A DNA stretch of 64,000 nt. It comes from Moheibacter stercoris. GTDB taxonomy: Bacteria > Bacteroidota > Bacteroidia > Flavobacteriales > Weeksellaceae. The DNA lies in contig NZ_JBEPMO010000004.1 of assembly GCF_040545805.1 (NCBI RefSeq), forward strand, positions 124,001 through 188,000. Reading direction: 5' to 3'. Shown piece by piece: positions 9,258-17,953 of this stretch; the stretch's first letter is position 1; each line of letters opens with the position of its first letter. The notes below the pieces were generated by a model that was given only the letters and a program-made list of their open reading frames with translations, did not search any database and was not told the origin of the DNA. The position numbers and the translations under genes were made by a program.

Positions 9258-10166
9258 ATGTATAAAACTCTCTTCGCATTTGCACTATCATTTTGCGTTC
9301 AAATAGGTTTTTCTCAAGTTGGAATCGGAACGAATAATCCAGATAATTCCACATTATTAGACGTTGCAGTTCCAAATAAAGGATTTTTAGGGCCAAGAAT
9401 TGCTTTGGAAAATAGAACCGATAATATTACCATTCCCAATCCAGCAGATGGATTGATTGTATACAACACCACAACATTGAATGGAAACGAGCAAACAGCA
9501 TTACAACCTGGCTATTATTATTGGAACGTAAATCAATGGGTTCCTTCCAAACAAGGAGAAATCATTGAAGTAACCACCAATGGAGAATTAAGAAATTACT
9601 TGGGATACAACGCCGATGGAATTCGAAATTCAACGGGATTTATTCATAATGGAATTCATTTTAGACAAGGTGGAACAACTGGAAATGGTTATGGCTGTAA
9701 ACAATGGAATGGAAATGGACATTGGTATTGCGCCTTTAGAGGAAGCACAGGATTTGATTGGCAAACAGCTTTCGAGGCAGCGAAATCAAGAGGTGGTTAT
9801 CTGATAACTTTCACTTCTTTGGCTGAATGGAATTGGGTGAAAACCAACCTTATCGACTCAGGAACTGGCTATAATCTTACCAATTCGATTTGGATTGGCT
9901 ACAACAAAGTAAACTTTTCTGGAAACCCAACCGAATTTACGTGGATTACAGGTGAACAGTCCAAAGTTTTTTGGGGGAATTCAAGTTATACAGAAAACTT
10001 TTTCAATAGTGGAGAACCCAATAACCAAGGTGGAAATGAAGGATGTGTACACGTTATCAATGCAGCTCAAAATTCAGAAAGAAGATGGAATGACATTGAT
10101 TGCGAATTTAGCAATTCTGGATGGAGTTCTCCTTGGCGTGATATAATCATCGAATTTGAACAATAA
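9258..10166 (+). CDS. Secreted C-type-lectin-domain protein 3
   Basis: Third paralogue, 302 residues from the ATG at 9258; the frame extends to a TTG at 9234, but the ATG gives a normal signal peptide ending GFSQ. The N-terminal part (VGIGTNNPDNSTLLDV) matches the repeat-like start found in many Bacteroidetes surface proteins. The lectin domain is the most canonical of the three: GGYLITFTSLAEWNWVKTNL, SIWIGYNKV, GEPNNQGGNEGC and WNDIDC, with EPN and WND both kept. It is probably a surface or secreted glycan-binding protein. It lies four bases after paralogue 2 and is followed by a strong terminator. Confidence 0.85.
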   Translation: MYKTLFAFALSFCVQIGFSQVGIGTNNPDNSTLLDVAVPNKGFLGPRIALENRTDNITIPNPADGLIVYNTTTLNGNEQTALQPGYYYWNVNQWVPSKQGEIIEVTTNGELRNYLGYNADGIRNSTGFIHNGIHFRQGGTTGNGYGCKQWNGNGHWYCAFRGSTGFDWQTAFEAAKSRGGYLITFTSLAEWNWVKTNLIDSGTGYNLTNSIWIGYNKVNFSGNPTEFTWITGEQSKVFWGNSSYTENFFNSGEPNNQGGNEGCVHVINAAQNSERRWNDIDCEFSNSGWSSPWRDIIIEFEQ

Positions 10167-10181
10167 ATATTCTTCTCATAA

Positions 10182-10215
10182 AATAAGAGGCTGTCTCAAA
10201 AGACAGCCTCTTATT
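10182..10215. terminator. Bidirectional intrinsic terminator
   Basis: A perfect 15-bp stem (10182-10196 with 10201-10215; AATAAGAGGCTGTCT on the left arm) with a 4-base loop sits between the convergent lectin gene and lepA. The stem tip forms A and T runs on either side, so it can end both transcripts. Confidence 0.9.
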
Positions 10216-10232
10216 AGATATCGATAGAACTT

Positions 10233-12029
10233 CTAATCATTCAATTTCAAAACAGCTAAGAAAGCAGATTGTGGAACTTCTACACGTCCGATCTGACGCA
10301 TTTTCTTTTTCCCTGCTTTTTGTTTTTCCAATAATTTACGTTTACGAGAAATATCTCCACCGTAACATTTTGCGGTTACGTCTTTACGCAAAGCTTTGAT
10401 GGTTTCACGCGCGATGATCTTTGCTCCAATAGCAGCTTGGATTGGAATATCGAATTGCTGTCTTGGGATCAATTCTTTTAATTTTTCACACATTTTTTTC
10501 CCAATTCCATAGGCATTATCTACGTGAATCAAAGCGGAAAGAGCATCAACAGGTTCTGCATTGATTAAAATATCAACTTTCACCAATTTAGAAGCGCGCA
10601 TATCCAACGGATGATAGTCAAAAGATGCATATCCTTTTGAGATAGATTTTAATCGATCATAAAAATCAAATACAACTTCCGCCAAAGGCAATTCAAAAAT
10701 CAATTCCACACGATGTTGTGTCAAATAATTCTGATTTTTCAAGATTCCTCTTTTTTCAATACAAAGATTCATGACTTGTCCAACGAAATCAGACTTTGTA
10801 ATGATGGAAGCTTTTATGTAGGGCTCTTCCACTCTATTCAAACCAGAAGGATCTGGCAATTCAGAAGGATTGTTAACCAAAATCCTTTTATCAGGATGCT
10901 TTTCTGTATAGGCATAATAAGAAACATTGGGAACGGTTGTGATCACATTCATATCAAATTCACGTTCCAAACGCTCTTGAATAATTTCTAAGTGCAACAT
11001 TCCTAGGAATCCACAACGGAAACCAAAACCTAATGCTGCAGAAGATTCGGGTTCAAATGTCAGAGAAGCATCGTTCAATCTTAATTTTTCAATCGAAAAA
11101 CGAAGATCTTCATAATCTTCTGTATCAACCGGATAAATACCCGCAAAGACCATCGGTTTCACTTCTTCAAATCCATCAATTGGAGAAATAGCGGGATTTT
11201 CAACTGACGTGATCGTATCCCCAACTTTTACTTCAACTGCTTCTTTAATTCCCGAAATAATATATCCAACATCACCCGTTTTAATCGATTTTTTCTCAAC
11301 TTGTTTCAATTTCAACGTACCCACTTCATCGGCATGGTATTTTTTACCCGTTGCCATGAATTGAACCTCTTGACCTTTTTTAATCTCTCCATTTACAACT
11401 TTGAAATAAGCTTCAACTCCTCTAAACGGATTGTACACAGAGTCAAAAATCAAGGCTTGAAGCGGAGCTTCAGGATCACCAACTGGTGGCGGAACTTTTT
11501 CAATGATGGTGTGTAAGAGTTGCTCAACTCCTTCACCTGTTTTTCCACTTACTCGAAGAACATCTTCTGGATCACAGCCCAAAAGATCGACGATATCGTC
11601 CGTTACTTCTTCTGGATTGGCGCTTGGCAAATCAATTTTATTTAAAACCGGAATGATTTCCAAGTCATTCTCCAAAGCCAAATATAAATTTGAAATCGTC
11701 TGAGCTTGAATACTTTGAGCCGCATCTACAATAAGCAATGCTCCTTCGCAAGCTGCAATTGAACGAGAAACTTCGTAGGAAAAATCTACGTGACCTGGAG
11801 TGTCAATCAAATTCAATACATAGGTTTCACCATTGTGTTCGTATTCCATTTGGATTGCGTGAGATTTAATGGTAATCCCTTTCTCACGTTCCAAATCCAT
11901 ATCATCTAACACCTGATTTTGTAATTCTCTTTCAGTTACGGTATTGGTAATTTGCAATAATCGATCGGCCAAGGTACTTTTCCCATGGTCAATATGCGCT
12001 ATGATACAAAAATTTCGGATGTTCTTCAT
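10233..12029 (-). CDS. lepA: Elongation factor 4 (LepA)
   Basis: A ribosome-associated translational GTPase. The G1 loop AHIDHGKSTL, G2/G3 region with DTPGHVDF and the G4 motif NKIDLPSA are all in the first 135 residues. They are followed by EF-Tu-like domain II, two EF-G-like domains and the LepA-specific C-terminal domain rich in Lys (KAGKKKMRQIGRVEVPQSAF). The 598 residues match the family length. It is monocistronic on the minus strand and shares a terminator with the lectin operon. Confidence 0.97.
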   Translation of the reverse strand: MKNIRNFCIIAHIDHGKSTLADRLLQITNTVTERELQNQVLDDMDLEREKGITIKSHAIQMEYEHNGETYVLNLIDTPGHVDFSYEVSRSIAACEGALLIVDAAQSIQAQTISNLYLALENDLEIIPVLNKIDLPSANPEEVTDDIVDLLGCDPEDVLRVSGKTGEGVEQLLHTIIEKVPPPVGDPEAPLQALIFDSVYNPFRGVEAYFKVVNGEIKKGQEVQFMATGKKYHADEVGTLKLKQVEKKSIKTGDVGYIISGIKEAVEVKVGDTITSVENPAISPIDGFEEVKPMVFAGIYPVDTEDYEDLRFSIEKLRLNDASLTFEPESSAALGFGFRCGFLGMLHLEIIQERLEREFDMNVITTVPNVSYYAYTEKHPDKRILVNNPSELPDPSGLNRVEEPYIKASIITKSDFVGQVMNLCIEKRGILKNQNYLTQHRVELIFELPLAEVVFDFYDRLKSISKGYASFDYHPLDMRASKLVKVDILINAEPVDALSALIHVDNAYGIGKKMCEKLKELIPRQQFDIPIQAAIGAKIIARETIKALRKDVTAKCYGGDISRKRKLLEKQKAGKKKMRQIGRVEVPQSAFLAVLKLND

Positions 12030-12101
12030 TGATTCAAATAAGAAAACAAAAATACATCATTTTTTGCTTTTTTATCCTAGGAATAAATGCTTGAAATAGA
12101 T

Positions 12102-12869
12102 TTATTTCAGTTCGAATTGATCTCGATCATTTAAAAACCCATAATTCTTACGGTAGTTTTCAATAATTTCTTTCGAAATTTCAAATTGGAGTAGACTCTG
12201 GGCAGATTTTTTTGGTTTTAATTCCTCACCAACTGGATCAAATACCTTGGAATTTCCATTGTATTTTAAATCATAATCATCGGTCCCAATTCGGTTCACT
12301 CCTACGACATAAGCCATGTTTTCGATTGCACGCACTTTTAGCAAAGCTTTCCATGGCTCTACACGAACGGCTGGCCAATTGGCTACACAAATCAAGGCAT
12401 CATATTCATCGGAATTTCTACACCAAACGGGAAATCTTAGATCATAACAGACAATCAATCGAAATTTCCATCCCAAATATTCTACTGTTATGATTTCATT
12501 TCCGGCCGAATAAGCTTCTGTTTCTTTACCGTATCCGAACAAATGTTTCTTATCATAAACTTTGGTTTCGTTTGGTGTCACGAAATACATTCGGTTGTAG
12601 AACTTTTCATTTTCTTTGGTCGAAACGCTTCCGCAAATGGCAAAATTTCCTTGAACAGCTTTGGATTTCATCCATTGATAGGTTTTACCAAAAGGCTCTT
12701 CTGCAATTTTTCCGGCATTCATCGAAAATCCTGTGGTAAACATTTCAGGAAGTATGACAAGATCTGTGGAGATGGATTCGAGTTGATCCTCTAAAAATTC
12801 AAGATTGGCTTGTGGATTTTCCCACTCAATATCAAATTCAATTACACTTATAGAAAGATTCTTTTTCAT
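12102..12869 (-). CDS. Carbon-nitrogen hydrolase (omega-amidase / YafV type)
   Basis: A nitrilase-superfamily amidase with the catalytic triad visible: Glu in LVILPEMFTTGF, Lys in YDKKHLFGYGKE and Cys in LIVCYDLRFPVW. The GFS after MFTT and the 255-residue length match YafV-like omega-amidases, which hydrolyse alpha-ketoglutaramate and related amides in metabolite repair. Its start ATG overlaps the TGA of the upstream PAP2 gene (ATGA), so the two are translated from one message. Confidence 0.87.
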   Translation of the reverse strand: MKKNLSISVIEFDIEWENPQANLEFLEDQLESISTDLVILPEMFTTGFSMNAGKIAEEPFGKTYQWMKSKAVQGNFAICGSVSTKENEKFYNRMYFVTPNETKVYDKKHLFGYGKETEAYSAGNEIITVEYLGWKFRLIVCYDLRFPVWCRNSDEYDALICVANWPAVRVEPWKALLKVRAIENMAYVVGVNRIGTDDYDLKYNGNSKVFDPVGEELKPKKSAQSLLQFEISKEIIENYRKNYGFLNDRDQFELK

Positions 12870-13525
12870 TTTATTGGGATTATCTTACGGTCTAAGCTTG
12901 AATTGGAACAATTCCAAATCAAATAATACCCTAAGATAGCAAAAAATAATCCCAAAAAGCTTCCTCCTATCGTATCAATGACAAAATGTTTGGAAAGATA
13001 AACTCGTCCAATTGCTACCAAGCCCATTAAGGAAGCCAAGGTAAATTGGAGAATTCTATTTTGTGTTTGCATACACAAATAAAAACATAAAATAACCGCT
13101 AAAACAGTATGACCCGAAGGAAAGGTATAGGGAATCTGTGATTCGACTCCATTTACCAAACGCAACGTAATATTCTTCAATTCAAAATAATGCGTAGGTC
13201 TATGTCCGTGTTCGAAGACCAAACGCTTAATTGCCGAACTACCAAAACTTGAAAATAAGGCGGTAACACCTAAAAATAGAAAGTGTCGCCAAGATTTTTT
13301 CCAGATGATAAACAAAAGCGTTGCAATCAACACATAGGTTGTTGCAACGTCTGTATAGTATTTGAAGAATTCGTCAAAAATTAAATTGTGGAATCTTGCA
13401 TTGAAATACAAGTGTAAATCGTCCTTACCAAAATAGGCAATAGCCAACAAGCCTGTGAAGTTTATCACGAAAAATAATAAAAAGAAAGGCCAAAGCCTCT
13501 TTATTAAATCTTGTTGTTGGTCCAT
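12866..13525 (-). CDS. PAP2-superfamily membrane phosphatase
   Basis: The 219-residue integral membrane protein has about six hydrophobic segments. The three-part phosphatase signature is KRLVFEHGHRPTH, then PSGHTV, then GRVYLSKHFVIDTIGG, with the catalytic His residues and Arg. PAP2 enzymes dephosphorylate lipid phosphates such as undecaprenyl diphosphate or phosphatidylglycerol phosphate; which applies here is open. The first motif departs slightly from KxxxxxxRP but keeps K and RP. It is the first gene of a pair with the nitrilase. Confidence 0.85.
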   Translation of the reverse strand: MDQQQDLIKRLWPFFLLFFVINFTGLLAIAYFGKDDLHLYFNARFHNLIFDEFFKYYTDVATTYVLIATLLFIIWKKSWRHFLFLGVTALFSSFGSSAIKRLVFEHGHRPTHYFELKNITLRLVNGVESQIPYTFPSGHTVLAVILCFYLCMQTQNRILQFTLASLMGLVAIGRVYLSKHFVIDTIGGSFLGLFFAILGYYLIWNCSNSSLDRKIIPIK

Positions 13526-13601
13526 TTTAATATTTGTGGCAAAGTAACTGAAAAAAACAATTTTGGTAAAATTTATAATACAAATTTAGTCAAAGTTTGC
13601 T

Positions 13602-15170
13602 TTAGTTCGATTCATTGTACAAGGTATTGTTCTTATTCAAAAAATTGAACTGCAAATACTTATACGAATCTCTCGGAACAATTTTGATCCATTTTTTGTG
13701 TTTGATAAACCATTTAAGTTGGATACTATTAAAACCTTTTGTCAAATAAGCAGCTACAAATGGATGAACATGCAAAGAAATTGAATCTATTTTTCGACCT
13801 TTTTTCTCTAGAATATTTCGTAAAATTTGATCCATTTTATCCACCAAAACAATTGGTGCTTCCACTTGATTGACCTCTTCGTTGGGATTCTCTTCCATGG
13901 TTTTGATGTTCAATTCAGGTCGTACACGTTGACGTGTAATTTGAATCAAACCAAATTTACTTGGAGGCAAAATTTTATGTTTTGCACGATCTTTTTGCAT
14001 TTCGGTTTTGAGATGCTCATATAATTCGATTTTATTGGCATTATTGGTCATATCAATAAAATCCACTACAATGATTCCTCCCATATCACGCAAACGCAAT
14101 TGTCGCGCTACTTCTGATGCTGCAATTTTATTGACAGCCAAAGCCGAATCTTCTTGATTATTGGAATTTCGCGAAATATTTCCAGAGTTTACATCAATAA
14201 CATGTAAAGCTTCTGTATGTTCTATCACCAAATAAGCACCTTTGGACTGAGGAATGGTGACATTTTTACCAAATGAAAATTTAATTTGTCGTTCAATTCC
14301 TAAACGCTCAAACAAAGGAACTTCTGAATCTTTGGAAACTTTGATCAATCCAGATTTCCCTGGAGCAATTACATCCAAATATTCGGTCATGTCGTCGGCC
14401 AATTCATCATCGTCTACGGTGATTTTGGTGTAGTCTTCGTTAAAATTATCACGCAAAATAGCCGAAGCACGATCCATTTCACTCAATAATTTAATAGGAG
14501 ACTTTTTCTTTTGGATATTTTTAAAAACCGTTTGCCATTTGTTCATCAAATAATTCAAATCGGCTTGTAATTCAGCTACTTTTTTCCCTTCTGCAACCGT
14601 TCGAATAATAATCCCAAAACCTTCTGGCTTGATGCTTTCCACCAAAGAAACCAAACGATCACGCTCTGCTTTGGATTTTAATTTTTGGGAAACGGAAACC
14701 TTTTCAGAGAAAGGGCTTAAAATAAGGTATCTACCTGCTATGGAAATTTCAGATGTAATACGAGGTCCTTTGGTATGGATAGGTTCTTTGGTAATTTGAA
14801 TGACAACATTGTCACCCGCTGCCAAAACTTTGTCAATCGTCCCATCTTTATGGATCATTTCTTCTTTTCGAAATGATTTTAAGTTGGGCGATTTAAATTT
14901 TCCATTTCCAACCAATTGGGTATAGGCCAATAAAGATTTTACATTAGGACCTAAATCATGATAATGCAAAAATGCATCTTTTGAATATCCAATATCTACG
15001 AAGGCGGCATTTAAACTTGGGGCCAATTTTTTGACTTTTCCCAAATACATATCACCTACGGCAAAATTTGAATCAACATTTTCCTGATGCAACTCCATCA
15101 AACGTCCATCTTCCAACAAAGCAATTTGGACAAACTCTTCCCCACCAGAAACAACTAATTCTTTATTCAT
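13602..15170 (-). CDS. rng: Ribonuclease G, zinc-link motif absent
   Basis: An endoribonuclease that trims rRNA and decays mRNA from monophosphorylated 5' ends. An S1 domain is near the N-terminus (GDMYLGKVKKLAPSLNAAFV). Metal-binding aspartates are in HVIDVNSGN and IIVVDFIDM. After LIQITRQRVRPE the usual CPxCxG zinc link that joins RNase E/G dimers is missing and replaced by NIKTMEENPNEEVNQVEAP; from memory this is usual in Flavobacteriia. The frame runs to 15212, but MNKELVVSGG at 15170 is the family start. It is separated from the upstream small gene by a strong hairpin. Confidence 0.92.
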   Translation of the reverse strand: MNKELVVSGGEEFVQIALLEDGRLMELHQENVDSNFAVGDMYLGKVKKLAPSLNAAFVDIGYSKDAFLHYHDLGPNVKSLLAYTQLVGNGKFKSPNLKSFRKEEMIHKDGTIDKVLAAGDNVVIQITKEPIHTKGPRITSEISIAGRYLILSPFSEKVSVSQKLKSKAERDRLVSLVESIKPEGFGIIIRTVAEGKKVAELQADLNYLMNKWQTVFKNIQKKKSPIKLLSEMDRASAILRDNFNEDYTKITVDDDELADDMTEYLDVIAPGKSGLIKVSKDSEVPLFERLGIERQIKFSFGKNVTIPQSKGAYLVIEHTEALHVIDVNSGNISRNSNNQEDSALAVNKIAASEVARQLRLRDMGGIIVVDFIDMTNNANKIELYEHLKTEMQKDRAKHKILPPSKFGLIQITRQRVRPELNIKTMEENPNEEVNQVEAPIVLVDKMDQILRNILEKKGRKIDSISLHVHPFVAAYLTKGFNSIQLKWFIKHKKWIKIVPRDSYKYLQFNFLNKNNTLYNESN

Positions 15171-15208
15171 TAATGAATACTTAAACGAATATGAAACAAA
15201 CAACAAAA

Positions 15209-15241
15209 GCACTTTCCAATTTTCTGAAAACTGGAAAGTGC
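15209..15241 (-). terminator. Intrinsic terminator between the 30-residue gene and rng
   Basis: A long 16-bp stem (15209-15224 with 15226-15241, one wobble position) is followed on the minus strand by TTTTGTTG. It would end the HU and small-protein transcript before rng. Confidence 0.8.
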
Positions 15242-15268
15242 AAGTCTTTTAAAGAAATTAAACAGAGT

Positions 15269-15361
15269 TTATTTTTTCTTTTTGTGTCTGTTTAATCTAC
15301 GTCTTTTCTTACGCTTGTGCGTAGCTACCTTATGTCTTTTTCTTTTTTTTCCGCTTGGCAT
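15269..15361 (-). CDS. Miniature Lys/Arg-rich ribosomal-type protein (AURKAIP1/COX24-like)
   Basis: A 30-codon gene from ATG 15361 to TAA 15269. The product begins MPSGKKRKRHKVATHKRKKR and then reads RRLNRHKKKK. More than half of the residues are Lys or Arg. I recognise the pattern SGKKRKRHKxATHKRKKRxRxNRHK as the AURKAIP1/COX24 (mitoribosomal mS38-like) family seen in Bacteroidetes, presumably bound to rRNA. It lies just downstream of the HU gene and ahead of a terminator, so the two probably share a transcript. The function is inferred from family only. Confidence 0.8.
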   Translation of the reverse strand: MPSGKKRKRHKVATHKRKKRRRLNRHKKKK

Positions 15362-15367
15362 ATTAAT

Positions 15368-15658
15368 TTATTTTACTTTAACTTTTGTTTTAACGCTTTC
15401 AATGAAAGTTTTGGCTGGCTTAAAAGCCGGTACGTGGTGAGCAGGAATTACAATAGACGTCCCCTTAGAAATATTTCTCCCAGTCTTTGCTGCTCTTTTC
15501 TTAATGGTGAAAGATCCAAACCCTCTCAAATATACGTTTTCTCCTGCCTCTAATGAGTTTTTCACTTCCTCCATGAAGTGTTCTACCACTTTTTGGGTTT
15601 CATTTTTTTCTAAACCTAATTTAGTAGAAATGTTACCCACTATTTCTGCTTTCGTCAT
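15368..15658 (-). CDS. HU/IHF-family DNA-binding protein
   Basis: A nucleoid protein of 96 residues: MTKAEIVGNISTKLGL, the dimer core HFMEEVKNSLEAGENVYLRG, FGSFTIKKRAAKTGRNISKG leading into the DNA-binding arm, and the IPA..PAFKPAK motif at the arm tip. HU and IHF dimers bend and compact DNA. The Lys-rich tail (VKTKVKVK) is short. It is transcribed away from mutY and leads into the 30-residue gene. Confidence 0.95.
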   Translation of the reverse strand: MTKAEIVGNISTKLGLEKNETQKVVEHFMEEVKNSLEAGENVYLRGFGSFTIKKRAAKTGRNISKGTSIVIPAHHVPAFKPAKTFIESVKTKVKVK

Positions 15659-15708
15659 AATTAAAATGTATTATTGTTGCTAAATTTGCTAATTAAAAGA
15701 AACGGCTG

Positions 15709-15716
15709 CAAATATA
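15709..15716 (-). promoter_or_regulatory. -7 promoter element of the HU gene
   Basis: On the minus strand this reads TATATTTG, a match to TAnnTTTG, about 50 bases before the HU start. A T-rich TTTG lies upstream, but at only about 15 bases spacing, so the -33 match is weak. Confidence 0.4.
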
Positions 15717-15756
15717 ACATTTGTCCTAAAACAAAAAAAGAATTCTAATCATATTT

Positions 15757-16797
15757 ATGAGTTTTAACTCCCTGATATTGATTTGGTTTGATAAAAACAA
15801 ACGAAATCTACCTTGGAGAGACCAATTTGACCCCTATAAAATATGGCTCTCAGAAATCATTTTACAACAAACACGTATCGCTCAGGGAACTGGCTACTAC
15901 AACAGATTTGTCGAGAATTACCCTACTTTAAAATCTTTGGCCGAAGCAGACGAACAAATGATTTTGAAACTTTGGCAAGGTCTAGGCTATTATTCAAGAG
16001 CAAGAAATCTACATTTCACCGCAAATTACATAAATTCTGAATTAAATGGAGAATTTCCATCGAATTTTCTAGAATTAAAAAAACTCAAAGGAATTGGAGA
16101 TTATACGGCTGCAGCCATTGCTTCTATCGCCTTTAATGAGCCTGTTCCGGCAATAGATGGAAATGTGTTTCGAGTTTTTGCGCGTTATTTCAATATTGAG
16201 TTAGATATTTCACAACCCAAAACAAAAACTTATTTTTTCAATTTGGGAAAAGAAATCATTGATCAAAAGCGACCTGGTGATTTCAATCAAGCTGTTATGG
16301 AACTGGGTGCGACGATTTGCACACCTACCAATCCAGATTGCATGAATTGTCCCGTCAATCAATCTTGTGAAGCACTTGCTAAAAAGAAAGTTTCTGAATT
16401 ACCCATCAAATCCAAAAAACTGAAGGTTACGCATCGATTTTTGCATTTCTTGGATATTTCTAACGGCGATCAAGTTTTGATTAAAAAAAGAACAGAAAAG
16501 GATGTTTGGTTGAATTTGTATAATTTTCCGATTATCGAATTGCCTACAGAAGAATCTTTTCCTTCCAAATTTCAAGAATTCAATACAACGAAACCTTTTC
16601 GATTAATGAAGGAAGAAGTTCATCTTTTGTCCCATCAGAAATTGCATATTTCTTTCTGGAAGGCCAATGTAGATCAAGAGGAATTCATTCGTTTGCAGAA
16701 AGAATTCAATTCAGAAATTATTTCCATTGAAGAAATTCATCAATATCCATATCCGAAACCCATGGAAAAATATTTGGATTCGGAATATCCGAATTAA
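15757..16797 (+). CDS. mutY: A/G-specific adenine glycosylase
   Basis: Removes adenine mispaired with 8-oxoguanine. The HhH-GPD core is seen as LPWRDQFDPYKIWLSEIILQ (about 19-38), QGLGYYSRARNL, the hairpin LKGIGDYTAAAIASIAF with the catalytic Asp in VPAIDGNVFRV, and a [4Fe-4S] loop CTPTNPDCMNCPVNQSC of spacing C-x6-C-x2-C-x5-C. A NUDIX-like C-terminal domain that reads 8-oxoG follows from about 225. It is divergent from HU and upstream of ssb with a 67-base gap, the usual Flavobacteriia neighbourhood. Confidence 0.96.
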   Translation: MSFNSLILIWFDKNKRNLPWRDQFDPYKIWLSEIILQQTRIAQGTGYYNRFVENYPTLKSLAEADEQMILKLWQGLGYYSRARNLHFTANYINSELNGEFPSNFLELKKLKGIGDYTAAAIASIAFNEPVPAIDGNVFRVFARYFNIELDISQPKTKTYFFNLGKEIIDQKRPGDFNQAVMELGATICTPTNPDCMNCPVNQSCEALAKKKVSELPIKSKKLKVTHRFLHFLDISNGDQVLIKKRTEKDVWLNLYNFPIIELPTEESFPSKFQEFNTTKPFRLMKEEVHLLSHQKLHISFWKANVDQEEFIRLQKEFNSEIISIEEIHQYPYPKPMEKYLDSEYPN

Positions 16798-16864
16798 TTT
16801 TCCTTTCCAAAGGAAACAAGGATTTTAGTATCTTTACCCTAGACTAATTCAAATAAGCAGGGAC

Positions 16865-17320
16865 ATGAACGGAACGATGAACAAAGTAATCTTAATCGGA
16901 AATTTAGGAGATGAAGTAAAAATGCATCAATTCGATGAAATGAATAGCATTGGGAGATTTCCTATTGCTACGAGTGAATCCTACACTTCTAAAGAAACTG
17001 GCGAAAAGGTTACCCAAACGGAATGGCACAACATTGTTGTCCGTAATAAATTGGCTGAAATTTGTGGGAAATACTTGAAAAAGGGTGACAAAGTTTACGT
17101 TGAAGGAAAACTTAAAACCCGTAAATGGCAAGACAACACCAATCAAGATCGATATACAACTGAAATTATTGCCAACGAAGTTGTATTTTTGAACACGAAG
17201 TCAGCTTCATCTGGAGAAATGCCTAATCAATCTTTTCAACAATCCAATGAGAAGCCTTCAACGCAAACGCCAAGTTCATTTTCATCTTCTGCAGATGAAC
17301 CAGATGATTTGCCATTTTAA
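16865..17320 (+). CDS. ssb: Single-stranded DNA-binding protein
   Basis: The OB fold opens MNGTMNKVILIGNLGDEVK and contains TEWHNIVVRNKLAEICGKYL and KGDKVYVEGKLKTRKW. A Ser/Gln-rich linker leads to the acidic tip DEPDDLPF, which recruits replication and repair partners. At 151 residues it is a standard SSB. The start at 16865 fits the family; an internal Met four codons later is less likely. It is followed 15 bases later by gldD. Confidence 0.96.
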   Translation: MNGTMNKVILIGNLGDEVKMHQFDEMNSIGRFPIATSESYTSKETGEKVTQTEWHNIVVRNKLAEICGKYLKKGDKVYVEGKLKTRKWQDNTNQDRYTTEIIANEVVFLNTKSASSGEMPNQSFQQSNEKPSTQTPSSFSSSADEPDDLPF

Positions 17321-17335
17321 TAGATGAAACACTAA

Positions 17336-17893
17336 ATGAAATACCTTTTTTTTATACTCTTCACGATTTTATTGATTTCGTGCAAAGAAGATTATACCAT
17401 CAAACCTTTGGGGCAAGTACGTTTAGAATACCCTGAACCGAAGTATGAATCTTTGAAAACGGATTGTTCTTTCACATTTGAACAATCCAATCAAAGTCAA
17501 ATTCAAGAAAAGAATAAACCTTGTTGGTTTGTGTTGAATTATCCCAAAATGAAAGCCAATATATATATTACCTATTTCCCCGTAAATAGTAAAGAAGATT
17601 TGGTGAATAAAATCAAGGATAGCGAAAAGTTCGTGCAAGAACAAACGACCAAAGCAAGCTATATTGCACCACAAGAGTTCGTGTTTGAAGAGGAAAGGGT
17701 CTACGGAACTTTGTTTGAATTGGGTGGAGATTCCGCGATTAACCTACAATTTCATGCAACCGATAGCACAAATAATTTCATCAGTGGATCGGTTTATTTC
17801 TCAACAGAGCCCAAATATGACTCCCTTCAACCTGCGATTCAATATTTAAAACGAGATGTGGTTCGTTTAATTGAAACCCTTCGTTGGAAATAA
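17336..17893 (+). CDS. gldD: Gliding-motility lipoprotein GldD
   Basis: The 185-residue lipoprotein has signal MKYLFFILFTILLISC with lipobox LISC, and a GldD body (QVRLEYPEPKY, CWFVLNYPKMKANIYITYFP, ISGSVYFSTEPKYDSLQPAI). GldD is required for gliding and is linked to type IX secretion in Flavobacteriia. In Flavobacterium the membrane gene gldE usually sits between ssb and gldD; here the two are only 15 bases apart and gldE is absent from this spot and from the window. The lipoprotein is expected at the periplasmic face of a membrane. Confidence 0.88.
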   Translation: MKYLFFILFTILLISCKEDYTIKPLGQVRLEYPEPKYESLKTDCSFTFEQSNQSQIQEKNKPCWFVLNYPKMKANIYITYFPVNSKEDLVNKIKDSEKFVQEQTTKASYIAPQEFVFEEERVYGTLFELGGDSAINLQFHATDSTNNFISGSVYFSTEPKYDSLQPAIQYLKRDVVRLIETLRWK

Positions 17894-17915
17894 TTTCTGA
17901 ACCAACTTATTATTG

Positions 17916-17923
17916 TATTTTTG
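17916..17923 (+). promoter_or_regulatory. -7 promoter element of rseP
   Basis: TATTTTTG followed by CAG matches the Bacteroidetes -7 consensus and lies 30 bases before the rseP ATG at 17954, suggesting rseP has its own promoter after gldD. Confidence 0.45.
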
Positions 17924-17953
17924 CAGCTTAAATTTTAGAAGACAATTTATTAA

